From Cupriavidus nantongensis (GTDB lineage: Bacteria; Pseudomonadota; Gammaproteobacteria; Burkholderiales; Burkholderiaceae), in contig NZ_CP014844.1 in the NCBI RefSeq assembly GCF_001598055.1, positions 1,178,001-1,242,000 on the forward strand: a stretch of 64,000 nt of DNA, read 5' to 3'. The notes under the pieces were generated by a model that had not been told where the DNA came from, ran no database searches, and saw nothing but the letters and a program-made list of their open reading frames with translations. The translations under genes were made by a program, and so were the position numbers. Below are positions 55,246 to 64,000 of this stretch, one piece after another. Numbering within the stretch: position 1 is the stretch's first letter; each line of letters starts with the position of its first letter.

Positions 55246-56871
55246 ATGCTACGTCTAAGTGAAGTCAAACTCCCGCTCGACCATACCGAAAGCGACCTCG
55301 ACGCCGCCGTGCGCGCCGGTGCCGCGCAGATCGGCGTCAAGGGAGACGGCCTGATCGGCTATACCGTATTCCGCCGTGCCCACGATGCGCGCAAGCGCTC
55401 GGATATCAAGCTGACCTACATCATCGATATCGAGGTGCGCGACGAGGCCGCGGCCATCCGCCGCATGGCCGGCAAGCCGAACTGGAGCGTGACGCCCGAC
55501 ATGGCGTACCACTTCGTCGCGCGCGCGCCGCAAGGCGGCACGCACCCGCGCCCGTTGGTGATCGGCATGGGCCCGTGCGGCCTGCTGGCCGGGCTGATCC
55601 TGGCGCAGTCCGGCTTCCGCCCCATCATCCTCGAGCGCGGCAAGGAAGTGCGTGAGCGCACCAAGGACACCTTCGGCCTGTGGCGCAAGAGTGTTCTCAA
55701 TCCCGAGTCGAACGTGCAGTTCGGCGAAGGCGGCGCCGGCACCTTCTCTGACGGCAAGCTGTACAGCCAGATCAAGGACCCGAAGCACTATGGCCGCAAG
55801 GTGCTGAACGAGTTCGTGCGCGCCGGCGCGCCGGAAGACATCCTGTTCAAGGCACGCCCGCATATCGGCACCTTCCGCCTGGTCAGCATGGTCGAGAAGA
55901 TGCGCGCCGAGATCATCGAGCTGGGCGGAGAGATCCGCTTCGAGACCCGTGTCGACGACATCGATATCGACGGCGGCCGGATGCGCGGCCTGAAGCTGTC
56001 CAACGGCGAGTATCTCGAGGCCGACCACGTCATCATGGCGGTGGGCCACAGCGCGCGCGACACCTTCCAGATGCTGCATGACCGCGGCGTGTTCATGGAG
56101 GCCAAGCCGTTCTCGCTGGGCTTCCGCATCGAGCATCCGCAGGGACTGATCAACCGCAGCCGCTTCGGCAAGTTCGCCGGCAACAAGCTGCTGGGCGCGG
56201 CGGACTACAAGGTGGTGCACCACTGCAGCAATGGCCGTTCGGTGTACAGCTTCTGCATGTGCCCGGGCGGCACCGTGGTGGCGGCAGCATCGGAGCCGGG
56301 CCGCGTGGTGACCAACGGCATGAGCCAGTACAAGCGCGCCGAGCGCAACGCCAATGCCGGCATCGTGGTCGGCATCACGCCGGAAGATTATCCGGGCGGC
56401 CCGCTGGCCGGCATCGAGTTCCAGCGCAAGTGGGAAGAGCGCGCGTTCGAGCTGGGCGGGCGCAACTACAACGCGCCGGGCCAGCTGGTCGGCGACTTTA
56501 TCGCCGGCCGTGCGTCGACCTCGCTGGGTTCGGTCGAGCCTTCCTACAAGCCGGGCGTGACCCCGACAGACCTGAGCACCTCGCTGCCCGACTACGTGAT
56601 CGAGGCGATCCGCGAAGGCATTCCCGAGATCGACAAGAAGCTGCCCGGCTTCGCGCTGCACGACGCGGTGCTGACCGGGGTCGAGACCCGTACCTCGTCG
56701 CCGCTGCGCATCCGCCGCAACAACGACGACTACCAGAGCATCAACGTCAAGGGCCTGTATCCGGCGGGCGAGGGCGCGGGCTATGCCGGCGGCATCTATT
56801 CCGCGGCGATCGATGGCATCGAAGTGGCCGAGGCGGTGGCGCTCAGCATTGTCGGCGGCAGGGCCGCCTAA
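55246..56871 (+). CDS. FAD-dependent dehydrogenase, COG2509 type
   Basis: 541 aa from ATG at 55246. An N-terminal 90-residue domain (LDAAVRAGAAQIGVKGDGLIGYTVFRRAHDARKRSDIKLTYIIDIEV) precedes the FAD Rossmann fold: VIGMGPCGLLAGLILAQSG, GEGGAGTFSDGKLYSQIKDP, AVGHSARDTFQML, and a C-terminal GAGYAGGIYSAAIDG. Soluble, substrate unknown. Its stop shares four bases (CTAA) with the convergent flavoprotein gene. Confidence 0.92.
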   Translation: MLRLSEVKLPLDHTESDLDAAVRAGAAQIGVKGDGLIGYTVFRRAHDARKRSDIKLTYIIDIEVRDEAAAIRRMAGKPNWSVTPDMAYHFVARAPQGGTHPRPLVIGMGPCGLLAGLILAQSGFRPIILERGKEVRERTKDTFGLWRKSVLNPESNVQFGEGGAGTFSDGKLYSQIKDPKHYGRKVLNEFVRAGAPEDILFKARPHIGTFRLVSMVEKMRAEIIELGGEIRFETRVDDIDIDGGRMRGLKLSNGEYLEADHVIMAVGHSARDTFQMLHDRGVFMEAKPFSLGFRIEHPQGLINRSRFGKFAGNKLLGAADYKVVHHCSNGRSVYSFCMCPGGTVVAAASEPGRVVTNGMSQYKRAERNANAGIVVGITPEDYPGGPLAGIEFQRKWEERAFELGGRNYNAPGQLVGDFIAGRASTSLGSVEPSYKPGVTPTDLSTSLPDYVIEAIREGIPEIDKKLPGFALHDAVLTGVETRTSSPLRIRRNNDDYQSINVKGLYPAGEGAGYAGGIYSAAIDGIEVAEAVALSIVGGRAA

Positions 56872-58169
56872 GCCGGTTGCTGCAGATAAGCCGCGGCCCC
56901 CAGCGCCGCGGTGCGGCCGCTGGCGAAGCAGGCCGTCAGCAGGTAGCCGCCGGTGGGTGCTTCCCAGTCCAGCATCTCGCCCGCGCAGAACACGCCGGGC
57001 AGGGCGCGCAGCATCAGGCTGGCATCCATCGCTTCGAAGCGCACGCCGCCGGCGCTGCTGATGACCTCGTCGATCGGGCGCGGACGCAGCACGCGCAACG
57101 GCAGCGCCTTCAGCGACACGGCCAACGTGCCGGGATCGAGCATGGCGTCGCGCGACAGGCATTCGCGCAGCAGGCCGGCCTTGACGCCGGTGATGCCGAG
57201 GCGGCTCTGCAGGTGGCTCGACAAAGAACGCGAGCCGCGTGGATGCTCGACCTGCGCGCTGACCTGTTCGGCGCTGTGCGACGGCAGCAGGTCGAGGTGG
57301 ATGGTGGCTTCGCCATCGGCTTCGATGCGGTCGCGGATCGGGGCCGACAGCGCGTAGACCAGGCTGCCTTCGATGCCGTCGCGGCTGATCACGAATTCGC
57401 CCTGGCGGTAGTGTGCGTGTCCGTCACGGTCATTCAGCGCGATGGCCACCGGCTTGACCGGCGCGCCGGCAAAGCGCGCGGCAAAGTCCTCGCTCCATGC
57501 CACGTCGAACCCGCAGTTTGCCGGACGCAGCGGCGCGATCTCGACGCCGCGCTCGGCCAGGTGCGGCACCCATGCGCCATCGGAGCCCAGCCTGGCCCAG
57601 CTGGCACCGCCCAGCGCCAGCACCACCGCGCGTGCGCGCACGACCGTGTCGCCGTGCGGCGTGGCAAAGCGCAGCGCATGCCGGGCGCCGTCATCGCCGT
57701 CATCGCCGTCTTCATCGTCCCAGCCCAGCCAGCGATGCCGCATATGGAACTGCACGCCCGACTCGCGCAGCCGGTGCAGCCACGCGCGCAGCATCGGCGC
57801 GGCTTTCATGTCGGTCGGGAAGACGCGGCCGGAACTGCCGACGAAGGTCTCGATGCCCAGCCCATGGACCCAGTCGCGCAGCGCCTGCGCGCCGAAGTCC
57901 GCCAGCATCGGCGCGAGTTGCCCGGTGCGCGCTCCGTAGCGGCCCAGGAAGGCCGGCTCCGGCTCGGCATGGGTCAGGTTCATGCCGCCCTTGCCGGCCA
58001 TCAGGAACTTGCGCCCGACCGACGGCATCGCGTCATAGACCGCTACGCTGGCGCCCTGCGCCGCCAGCACTTCGGCCGCCATCAGCCCGGCCGGGCCGCC
58101 GCCGATGACGGCGACGTCGGGAATGGCATGGGTGGCATGGTCGCGGGCGGGCGTGGCGGTAGAGGGCAT
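56868..58169 (-). CDS. TIGR03862/BaiN-like flavoprotein
   Basis: 433 aa. HI0933-like family: N-terminal DVAVIGGGPAGLMAAEVLAAQG (FAD), PSVGRKFLMAGKGGMNLTHAEP, VLALGGASWARLGSDG, and C-terminal CAGEMLDWEAPTGGYLLTACFASGR. Insertion of an Asp-rich tract (DDEDGDDGDDGARH) within. Function unknown in most bacteria. Overlaps the opposite gene's stop. Confidence 0.92.
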   Translation of the reverse strand: MPSTATPARDHATHAIPDVAVIGGGPAGLMAAEVLAAQGASVAVYDAMPSVGRKFLMAGKGGMNLTHAEPEPAFLGRYGARTGQLAPMLADFGAQALRDWVHGLGIETFVGSSGRVFPTDMKAAPMLRAWLHRLRESGVQFHMRHRWLGWDDEDGDDGDDGARHALRFATPHGDTVVRARAVVLALGGASWARLGSDGAWVPHLAERGVEIAPLRPANCGFDVAWSEDFAARFAGAPVKPVAIALNDRDGHAHYRQGEFVISRDGIEGSLVYALSAPIRDRIEADGEATIHLDLLPSHSAEQVSAQVEHPRGSRSLSSHLQSRLGITGVKAGLLRECLSRDAMLDPGTLAVSLKALPLRVLRPRPIDEVISSAGGVRFEAMDASLMLRALPGVFCAGEMLDWEAPTGGYLLTACFASGRTAALGAAAYLQQPA

Positions 58170-58259
58170 CGGCGGGGCTCGGCAGGGCAGGGGTGTTTCC
58201 GCCGCGGATTATAGAGCCTGCGGCAGCGCTAGAATGACGGTTTGCCGCACCTTGCCATC

Positions 58260-58859
58260 ATGTCTTCCGCCACGCACTCCGCCAGCCAGCCCGACGATAC
58301 CGTCATTGCCGCCACCCGCCATTGGCTCGAGCGCGCGGTGATCGGACTCAACCTGTGCCCGTTCGCCAAGAGCGTGTACGTGAAGGAACAGGTGCGCTAT
58401 GTGGTCAGCCCCGTCACCGAGGCACCCGATGTGATGGATGACCTCGAGCGCGAACTGCGCCTGCTGGCCGATGCCGACCCCGCGCAGATCGACACCACCC
58501 TGCTGATCCTGCCGCACGCGGTGGCGGATTTCCTCGACTTCAACGACCTGCTGTACTTCGCCGAGCGCCTGCTCGCCAGCCTGGGACTGGAAGGCACGCT
58601 GCAGATCGCCAGCTTCCATCCGCACTACCAGTTTGCCGGGACCGAGCCGGACGATATCGAGAACTACACCAACCGCGCCCCTTACCCCATCCTGCATTTG
58701 CTGCGTGAGGATTCGATCGCGCGCGCGGTGGCGGCTTTCCCCGATTCAGCGGATATCTACGAGCGCAACCAGGCAGTGATGCGCCGCCTCGGCCACGAGG
58801 GCTGGCAACGCTGGATGGCGGGCGACGATGAGCCCGTGTCCGGGGCCGGGAAGGCGTAG
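58260..58859 (+). CDS. DUF1415 family protein
   Basis: 199 aa from ATG at 58260; the TTG at 58242 is less likely. Signature RHWLERAVIGLNLCPFAKSVYVK at the N-terminus, QIASFHPHYQFAGTEPDDIENYTNRAPYPILHLLRE in the middle and RLGHEGWQRWM at the end. Soluble, function unknown. Its stop codon (TAG) is immediately followed by the stop of the opposite gene. Confidence 0.92.
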   Translation: MSSATHSASQPDDTVIAATRHWLERAVIGLNLCPFAKSVYVKEQVRYVVSPVTEAPDVMDDLERELRLLADADPAQIDTTLLILPHAVADFLDFNDLLYFAERLLASLGLEGTLQIASFHPHYQFAGTEPDDIENYTNRAPYPILHLLREDSIARAVAAFPDSADIYERNQAVMRRLGHEGWQRWMAGDDEPVSGAGKA

Positions 58860-59702
58860 TTACGCCACCGCTACCGGCTCGGTGAAGAAGCGCTCGCGCA
58901 GCTCTTCCAGGCCCAGCCGCCCCAGCACTTCTTCCAGCCGCTCGGCCGGGCGGCGGCGCGGCAGGTCCTTGTACTGCGCGATGATCAGTTCGTTTTTCAT
59001 CGAGTGTTCCCAGCCCACCAGCTCGGTGACGCTGACCTGGTAGCCGTGCGCCTCCAGCTGCAGGCAGCGCAGCACGTTGGTCACCTGGCTGCCGAACTCG
59101 CGCGTATGCAGCGGATGGCGCCAGATCTCGGTCAGCGGATTGCCCGCCAGCAGCTTGCCCTTGTGCTTGCGCAGCACGCTCGCCACCTCGGCCTGGCAGC
59201 AGGGCACCAGCACGATGTGCTGCGCGCGCTTGGCCAGCGCGAAGCGGATGGCGTCGTCGGTGGCGGTATTGCACGCATGCAGAGCGGTGACCACGTCGAC
59301 GGTGGGCGGCAGCTGCGGCGAGGTGATCGAGTCCGCCACCGACAGGTTCAGGAACGACATCCCCGCAAAGCCCAGCCGCGCCGCCAGCGCCTGCGAGGTC
59401 TTCACCAGTTCTTCACGGGTCTCGATGCCGTAGATGTGCGAGTCGTCCTGCAGGGCCTTGAAGAACAGGTCATACAGGATGAAACCGAGATAGGACTTGC
59501 CGGCGCCGTGGTCGACCAGCGTGACGCGGCCGCGCGCGCCCTTGACCTCCTGCAGCAGCGGTTCGATGAACTGGAACAGGTGGTAGACCTGCTTGAGCTT
59601 GCGCCGGCTGTCCTGGTTCATCTTGCCGTCGCGCGTCAGGATATGGAGTTCCTTGAGCAGCTCGATGGACTGGCCGGGGCGGATTTCGTGGGTATTTGAC
59701 AT
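58860..59702 (-). CDS. SAM-dependent methyltransferase (Methyltransf_32-like)
   Basis: 280 aa from ATG at 59702 (MSNTHEIRPGQ). Motif I VTLVDHGAGKSYLGFILYDL, IETREEL as acidic motif II, VTALHACNTATDDAIRFA and LVPCCQAEVA follow. The CCxAE pattern resembles the family often annotated as methyltransferase domain 32 / SAM-dependent methyltransferase near glutathione-S-transferase-like proteins. Substrate not known. The frame upstream to 61508 is antisense to DUF342 and not coding. Confidence 0.85.
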   Translation of the reverse strand: MSNTHEIRPGQSIELLKELHILTRDGKMNQDSRRKLKQVYHLFQFIEPLLQEVKGARGRVTLVDHGAGKSYLGFILYDLFFKALQDDSHIYGIETREELVKTSQALAARLGFAGMSFLNLSVADSITSPQLPPTVDVVTALHACNTATDDAIRFALAKRAQHIVLVPCCQAEVASVLRKHKGKLLAGNPLTEIWRHPLHTREFGSQVTNVLRCLQLEAHGYQVSVTELVGWEHSMKNELIIAQYKDLPRRRPAERLEEVLGRLGLEELRERFFTEPVAVA

Positions 59703-59885
59703 GGAGGGGACTGCACAGGCGGCGGGGCGCGGCGCGCCCCGGAATGGCGACAGTTTACCGAAAAGTCGCGCGGTACCCGCCGCGCACTGTTGAGCGCTAA
59801 AGTTCCCGGCGCGCCTGCCGTTGGTGATGTATCGATAACAAGCAGAGCGCCGGCAGCCGCCGTCGCCAGACGATTCAGGGGACGC

Positions 59886-61499
59886 ATGACGCATGAATCG
59901 GGACTGCGCCTGGAGCTTGCCGAGCCGGGCAAGCAGGTGCATGCATGCTACACGCCGCAGCCGGGCCGGCTGCCGCCGGACCCGGCCACGCTGCAGCAGT
60001 GCCTGGAGGGGCTGGGCTGGTCCGGCGCGCGGCTGGATGCGCGCGCGGTGGCGCAGTTCCTGGCGCAATGCCAGCGCGCCGAGCATGAGATCGATGCCAC
60101 CATCGGCGCGCTGGTCGATGGCGCGTTCGAACTCGACATCACTGCCGACGGCCTGGCGGTGCGGCTGACGCTGATGCCGCCGGAAGGCGGCCGGCCGGTG
60201 AGCGCGGACGAGATCCGCCGCGCCGTGGCGGAGCGCGGCGTGGTGGCGCCGATCCAGTCGCTCGCACTGGACGCCGCACTGGCCGAGGGCAGCTGCGAAT
60301 TGCGCACCATCGCCGCCGGGATTGCGCCACGGCAGGGCGAGCCGGCGCGCTTCATCAACCTGCTGGAGCCGCGCAAGCCGGCGCACAGCGACGACGATGC
60401 CGGCAAGGTCGACCTGCGCGAGCTGGGCAACCTGCTGCTGGTCAGCCCCGGCACGCCGCTGATGCGCCGTATTGCGGCGGTGCCGGGCCATGCCGGCGTC
60501 GATGTGTTCGGGAAGCCGATTGCCGCCGACGCGGTCGACGACCCGCCGTTTGCCGAGGGCCTGACCGGCGCGGCAGCGGATGCGGACGACCCCGGGCTGC
60601 TGCGCGCGGTGATTGCCGGATCGCCGGTGGTGGGCGTCTACGGCATCGCCGTCAGTCCGGTGGTGCAGGTCGAATCGGTGGACCTGCACTCGGGCAACGT
60701 GGCCTTCGACGGCACGCTGCGCGTGTCGGGCGACATCCGCACCGGCATGTCGGTCAATGTCAGCGGCGACGTGGTGGTCGAAGGCACCATCGAAGCCGCC
60801 AGCGTCGAGGCCGGCGGCAACGTCATCGTCAAGGGCGGCATTATCGGCAAGTCCGAAAGTACCCATGCCGAAGGCGGCATCAGCCGCGCCAGCGTGCGCT
60901 GCAAGGGCGCGGTGAAGGCGCGCTTTATCGAGAATGCGGTGGTCGAGGCCGGCACCGAAGTCACCGTCGACAGCGGCATCCGCCAGAGCGATGTCGCGGC
61001 GGGCCAGCGCATCGTGGTGGGCGGCACCGGCGTGCAGGGCAGCATCAGCGGCGGCCGCAGCCGCGCCTTGCTGGCGGTGCGCGCCGCGGTGCTGGGCGCG
61101 CCGGCCGGCACCGCCACCAGCATCCAGGTGGGCCTCAATCCCTATGCCGACGCGCAGCGTGCCGCGCTCGAGGGCGAGCGCCGGCGCATGCTGGAGGAGC
61201 AGAACAAGGTCAGGCAACTGGTGGACTTCTTTGCCAAGCATCCCGAGCGTGCCGTCGGCGACCTGCGCGAAAAGGCGCGTGCGACGCTGTTCAAGCTGTC
61301 GCGCGACCTGTTCGAGCTGGAGGCGCGCCTGACCGAGCTGGGACAGCAGATGCAGCCCGCGGCCGAGGCCGTCATCGACGCCCCGCGGCGCATCCATGGC
61401 GGGGTCACGCTGCAGGTGGGCAGCCGCGTGCTCAAAGTGATGGAAGACAAGCCCGGCGGCCAGATCCGGCTGCTCGATGACCGCATCACCGTCGGCTGA
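59886..61499 (+). CDS. DUF342 (FapA-like) polymer-sheath-like protein
   Basis: 537 aa from ATG at 59886. N-terminal DUF342_N then a beta-helix core: VSGDIRTGMSVNVSGDVVVEGTIEAASVEAGGNVIVKGGIIGKSEST..., a typical repeat of 6-7 residues per strand, and a C-terminal coiled-coil (LEGERRRMLEEQNKVRQLVDFF...LEARLTELGQQMQ). DUF342 proteins in bacteria are thought to form right-handed beta-helix structures; some bind cyclic dinucleotide pathways. Divergent from the methyltransferase gene. Confidence 0.9.
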   Translation: MTHESGLRLELAEPGKQVHACYTPQPGRLPPDPATLQQCLEGLGWSGARLDARAVAQFLAQCQRAEHEIDATIGALVDGAFELDITADGLAVRLTLMPPEGGRPVSADEIRRAVAERGVVAPIQSLALDAALAEGSCELRTIAAGIAPRQGEPARFINLLEPRKPAHSDDDAGKVDLRELGNLLLVSPGTPLMRRIAAVPGHAGVDVFGKPIAADAVDDPPFAEGLTGAAADADDPGLLRAVIAGSPVVGVYGIAVSPVVQVESVDLHSGNVAFDGTLRVSGDIRTGMSVNVSGDVVVEGTIEAASVEAGGNVIVKGGIIGKSESTHAEGGISRASVRCKGAVKARFIENAVVEAGTEVTVDSGIRQSDVAAGQRIVVGGTGVQGSISGGRSRALLAVRAAVLGAPAGTATSIQVGLNPYADAQRAALEGERRRMLEEQNKVRQLVDFFAKHPERAVGDLREKARATLFKLSRDLFELEARLTELGQQMQPAAEAVIDAPRRIHGGVTLQVGSRVLKVMEDKPGGQIRLLDDRITVG

Positions 61500-61544
61500 A
61501 TCGCGCACTTCGTTGATCCCGCTTTGATCCGGGGGGATTTGTAC

Positions 61545-61713
61545 TATGCTGCAGGTATGTCCTGGGGTGCCGCAGGATGGGCGATCGAGCTAGTGTTGGG
61601 CAATGAATGCAGAAGCGGATCAGCACTCTGTGGAAGCGTTACACCGAACCGACACACGTGGCACTTGAATGAACGGGAAGGCCAGCCATCGCGCTGGCCT
61701 TTCTGTTTTTGCG
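61545..61713 (+). ncRNA. Candidate small RNA downstream of DUF342
   Basis: TACTAT (61542-61547) is a possible -10, with no good -35 at normal distance. The stretch 61550-61713 has a stem CTGCAGG...CCGCAGG near its 5' end (61549-61575) and ends in a clear rho-independent terminator (61679-61713). No credible long protein frame fills it; a 15-aa frame MLQVCPGVPQDGRSS begins at 61547 with GGGGGGA upstream. Could instead be the 3' UTR of the DUF342 gene. Confidence 0.35.
61679..61713 (+). terminator. Intrinsic terminator before capA
   Basis: AAGGCCAGC, loop CATCGC, GCTGGCCTT then TCTGTTTTT. Works in plus direction for the DUF342/sRNA transcript. Confidence 0.85.
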
Positions 61714-61770
61714 CTGGCCGTTTCACAAGTACCGGCAAGTACCGCAATCGTGGCAGGGACGGCTTGCGGC

Positions 61771-62883
61771 CTATGCCGCCCACAGCCGCAACTCATGCAA
61801 TCCGCTGCGCGCCACGCGTGTGCCAAGCGCGCTTCCCTGTGCTTCGAACATGGCTTGCAGCCAGGCCATGTCGACTTCGCGCGCATACGCCAGCCGGAAG
61901 TGGCTGCGCCGCAAGGGCACCAGCCGCAGGTCCGCGCTGCCGCCATCGAAGCTGACGAATGCCATCAGCGCCAGGTCAGGGCGGTAGCTGTCGTATCCGC
62001 CAATGCCCTCGTAATCGTTGATGAAATCGCCGCAGCCATACAGGATCGGCTTGCCGGCATGCAGCTCGATGCCGAGCGGGTGATGCGACGAATGCCCGTG
62101 CACGATGTCGATGCCGGCGTGCTCGACCATCGCTCGCGCGAAGGCGCGCTGCGCGGGATCGATGTGGTAGCCCCAGTTCGGGCCCCAGTGGATCGACAGC
62201 ACCATCACATCGCCAGGGCGCCGCAGTTGATGGACTTGCGCGGTAATGCGTTGCTGCGCAGCCGCGGACCAGTCGTCCAGCAGGTTCACACCCGAGTGCC
62301 CCGCGGTGGCACGCCACGCCGCCGGTGTGCCGGCATTTGGCATGGCGAAGGCAAGCACCACCACGCGACCGCCGCCGGGCCGCGCCAGCAGCGCGGCGCG
62401 TGCCGCACTGGCCTCGTCTGGACCGGCGCCGGCATGCGCGATCTGCGCGCCGTCCAGCGCGTCCAGCGTATCGGCCAGGCCCGCGCGGCCCCAGTCGAGC
62501 ACATGGTTGTTGGCAAGGACCGCGCAGTCGATGCCGGCGGCCTGCAGGCAATCGACATTGCGCGGATGCATGCGGTAGTGCACGGACTTGCCGGGCCAGG
62601 CATCGTCGCTGGTGGTGATGGCGGTCTCCAGGTTGACGATGCGCGGCCGCGCGGCGCGACTTGCCAGTTCCGCCAGCGCATCGCCCCACGGATAGTCCGG
62701 CGCGGCGGGCCGCGCGATCGGGCCGGCCTTGCGCTCCGCCAGGCGCACGTAGTCGAGCGCGGAATGCACATACGATTCATGCAGCAGCGGCTGGCTGGGA
62801 TGCGCCAGGATCTGGTCGATGCCGCGACCGGTCATCACATCGCCGCACAGGAACAGGGGAGGAGCTTGGCTGGCAGGGTCCAT
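61771..62883 (-). CDS. CapA-family phosphoesterase-like protein
   Basis: 370 aa from ATG at 62883 (MDPASQAPPLFLCGDVMTGRGID); Met at 62928 is an alternative. PGA_cap/calcineurin-like fold: LFLCGDVMTGRG (Asp metal site), NLETAITTSDDAWPGKSVHYRMHP, LANNHVLDWG, VHGHSSHHPLGIELHAGKPILYGCGDFINDYEG. CapA-type proteins act in poly-gamma-glutamate export in Bacillus, but most proteobacterial copies have no known role. No signal peptide is apparent, so it may be cytosolic. Confidence 0.9.
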   Translation of the reverse strand: MDPASQAPPLFLCGDVMTGRGIDQILAHPSQPLLHESYVHSALDYVRLAERKAGPIARPAAPDYPWGDALAELASRAARPRIVNLETAITTSDDAWPGKSVHYRMHPRNVDCLQAAGIDCAVLANNHVLDWGRAGLADTLDALDGAQIAHAGAGPDEASAARAALLARPGGGRVVVLAFAMPNAGTPAAWRATAGHSGVNLLDDWSAAAQQRITAQVHQLRRPGDVMVLSIHWGPNWGYHIDPAQRAFARAMVEHAGIDIVHGHSSHHPLGIELHAGKPILYGCGDFINDYEGIGGYDSYRPDLALMAFVSFDGGSADLRLVPLRRSHFRLAYAREVDMAWLQAMFEAQGSALGTRVARSGLHELRLWAA

Positions 62884-63109
62884 GGCGCAGGCACACGGCG
62901 CGCGGGCACCGCGCGGCTGTGCCTCCATGATAGGCCGCATGGCTGAGGCAGGATTTGCGCCGCACCCGCGCAATGCGCCGCGCACATCGCGCATTTACAT
63001 TCGCGCGGTGCCTGCCTTAAATGAGGGAGTCATCGGTCCTCGTGGCCATTTTTTTGTTCGTGACGCCGCGTGTCGTCCGATGTTTCCAACCAGCATCGGG
63101 AGGCAGATC

Positions 63110-64000
63110 ATGGCCCAGCCATCGCAGGAACATATTGAAGCACTCAAGGCGCAGCTGCGCGGGCGCTTGCTGCAGCCGGGCGACGACGGCTATGACGACG
63201 CGCGCCGGATCTGGAACGCGATGATCGACCGCCATCCGCAGTGGATCGTGCAGGCCGCGGGCGCGGCCGACGTTGCGGCGGCGGTGAACTTCGCGCGCGA
63301 GCACGGCGTGCTGCTGTCGGTACGCGGCGGCGGCCACAACATCGGCGGACTGGCGATCTGCGAGGGCGGCATGGTGCTGGACCTGTCGCCGATGCGCTCG
63401 GTGCGCATCGATCCCCACGCGCAACGCGCGTGGGTAGAGCCGGGCGCCACGCTGCGCGACTTCGACCACGAAGCGCAGGCGCAGGGCCTGGCCACGCCGC
63501 TCGGCATCAACTCCACCACCGGCGTGGCCGGGCTGACGCTGGGCGGCGGCTTCGGCTGGCTCAGCCGCAAGTTCGGCACCACGGTCGACAACCTGGTGTC
63601 GGCGCAGGTCGTCACCGCCGACGGCAAGCTGGTGCGCGCCAGCAGCGACGAGAACGCCGACCTGTTCTGGGCCCTGCGCGGCGGCGGCGGCAACTTCGGC
63701 GTGGTGACGATGTTCGAGTTCCGGCTGCATCCGGTGGGTCCGCAGGTCTATGGCGGACTGATCGTCTATCCGCTGGAACAGGCCGCGAGCGTGCTGCCGG
63801 CCTATCGCGAGCTGTATGAATCGATGCCCGACGAGCTGACGGTATGGGTGGTGCTGCGCCAGGCGCCGCCGCTGCCGTTCCTGCCGCCCGAGGCGCACGG
63901 CAAGCCGGTGGCGGCGCTGGCGATCTGCTATATCGGTCCGCCTGAGCAGGGGCCGCAGCTGGTCGAGCCCTTGCGCCAGCTCGGTACGCCCTATGGCGAG
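63110..64000 (+). CDS. FAD-linked oxidoreductase (BBE/berberine-bridge type), 5' part
   Basis: 297 codons, open to the window end. Starts ATG 63110 (MAQPSQEHIEAL) with GGGAGGCAG upstream. FAD-PCMH domain: VRGGGHNIGGLAICEGGMVLDLS (His for 8-alpha flavin linkage), NSTTGVAGLTLGGGFGWLSRKFGTTVDNLVSAQVVTADG, and DLFWALRGGGGNFGVV. Plant-like second covalent Cys is not seen at its usual place. Similar bacterial enzymes oxidise sugars or aromatic alcohols. No N-terminal signal peptide. Confidence 0.9.
   Translation, partial: MAQPSQEHIEALKAQLRGRLLQPGDDGYDDARRIWNAMIDRHPQWIVQAAGAADVAAAVNFAREHGVLLSVRGGGHNIGGLAICEGGMVLDLSPMRSVRIDPHAQRAWVEPGATLRDFDHEAQAQGLATPLGINSTTGVAGLTLGGGFGWLSRKFGTTVDNLVSAQVVTADGKLVRASSDENADLFWALRGGGGNFGVVTMFEFRLHPVGPQVYGGLIVYPLEQAASVLPAYRELYESMPDELTVWVVLRQAPPLPFLPPEAHGKPVAALAICYIGPPEQGPQLVEPLRQLGTPYGE

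Noticed and set aside
58860..61508. 882-codon minus-strand frame over DUF342
   Set aside because: Only the last 280 codons show methyltransferase motifs; the rest is antisense to DUF342.
61524..61955. 143-codon plus-strand frame
   Set aside because: Crosses the terminator and enters the antisense of capA; composition unlike a protein.

Overview
The window is high-GC DNA that reads as a Cupriavidus-type betaproteobacterium (Burkholderiales). The grounds are the yicC-gmk-rpoZ-spoT-greB order, a 216-aa upp, Bug-type binding proteins, DUF3149 and the general protein flavour. Genus is an inference from remembered family sequences. Both window ends cut through genes: a HerA-like ATPase on the left and a berberine-bridge-type flavoenzyme on the right.

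Region 1-3.4 kb: tail of a DUF853 ATPase, a tiny membrane protein, upp, and a NiaP-like MFS transporter (probable nicotinate uptake) behind a long leader carrying a perfect 20-bp palindrome.

Region 3.5-17.1 kb: a complete aerobic nicotinate degradation locus. nicC-nicA-nicB1 run leftward and nicE-nicD-nicX-nicF run rightward from a shared regulatory region (8257-8612) with three related palindromes. A TetR gene (nicS-like) faces a second molybdenum subunit (nicB2). The fused cytochrome c subunit (nicB1) has lost the catalytic Glu and much of the molybdopterin framework, while the stand-alone nicB2 keeps them, so the hydroxylase appears to be split over NicA, NicB1 and NicB2. An intact IS481-family element (15222-16540, 6-bp target duplication) sits inside a palindromic intergenic repeat between nicB2 and the MarR gene nicR.

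Region 17.2-31.7 kb: EamA exporter, SDR, methylglyoxal synthase, quinone oxidoreductase; a BMP-type nucleoside ABC transporter operon; a pirin; and an osmoprotectant-type ABC transporter (permease-binding protein-permease-ATPase/CBS) behind a strong promoter and a ~370-nt leader. A small HExxH protein follows, its stop codon in the loop of its own terminator.

Region 31.7-45.2 kb: orphan Bug protein and IclR regulator, tRNA-Ser(UGA), glycine-zipper lipoprotein, then housekeeping genes: hemW, rdgB, rph, a PP2C phosphatase and Ser/Thr kinase (leftward), and yicC, gmk, rpoZ, spoT (rightward) converging on greB. tRNA-Arg(ACG) follows.

Region 45.2-64 kb: initiator tRNA-fMet, a piuC-type oxygenase with a Fur-like site, two MocR-type regulators (one divergent from an AhpD-like gene), lpxO-like hydroxylase, a double-PAS diguanylate cyclase, several flavoproteins and DUF proteins, a DUF342 protein followed by a possible small RNA, a CapA-type phosphoesterase, and the truncated flavoenzyme.
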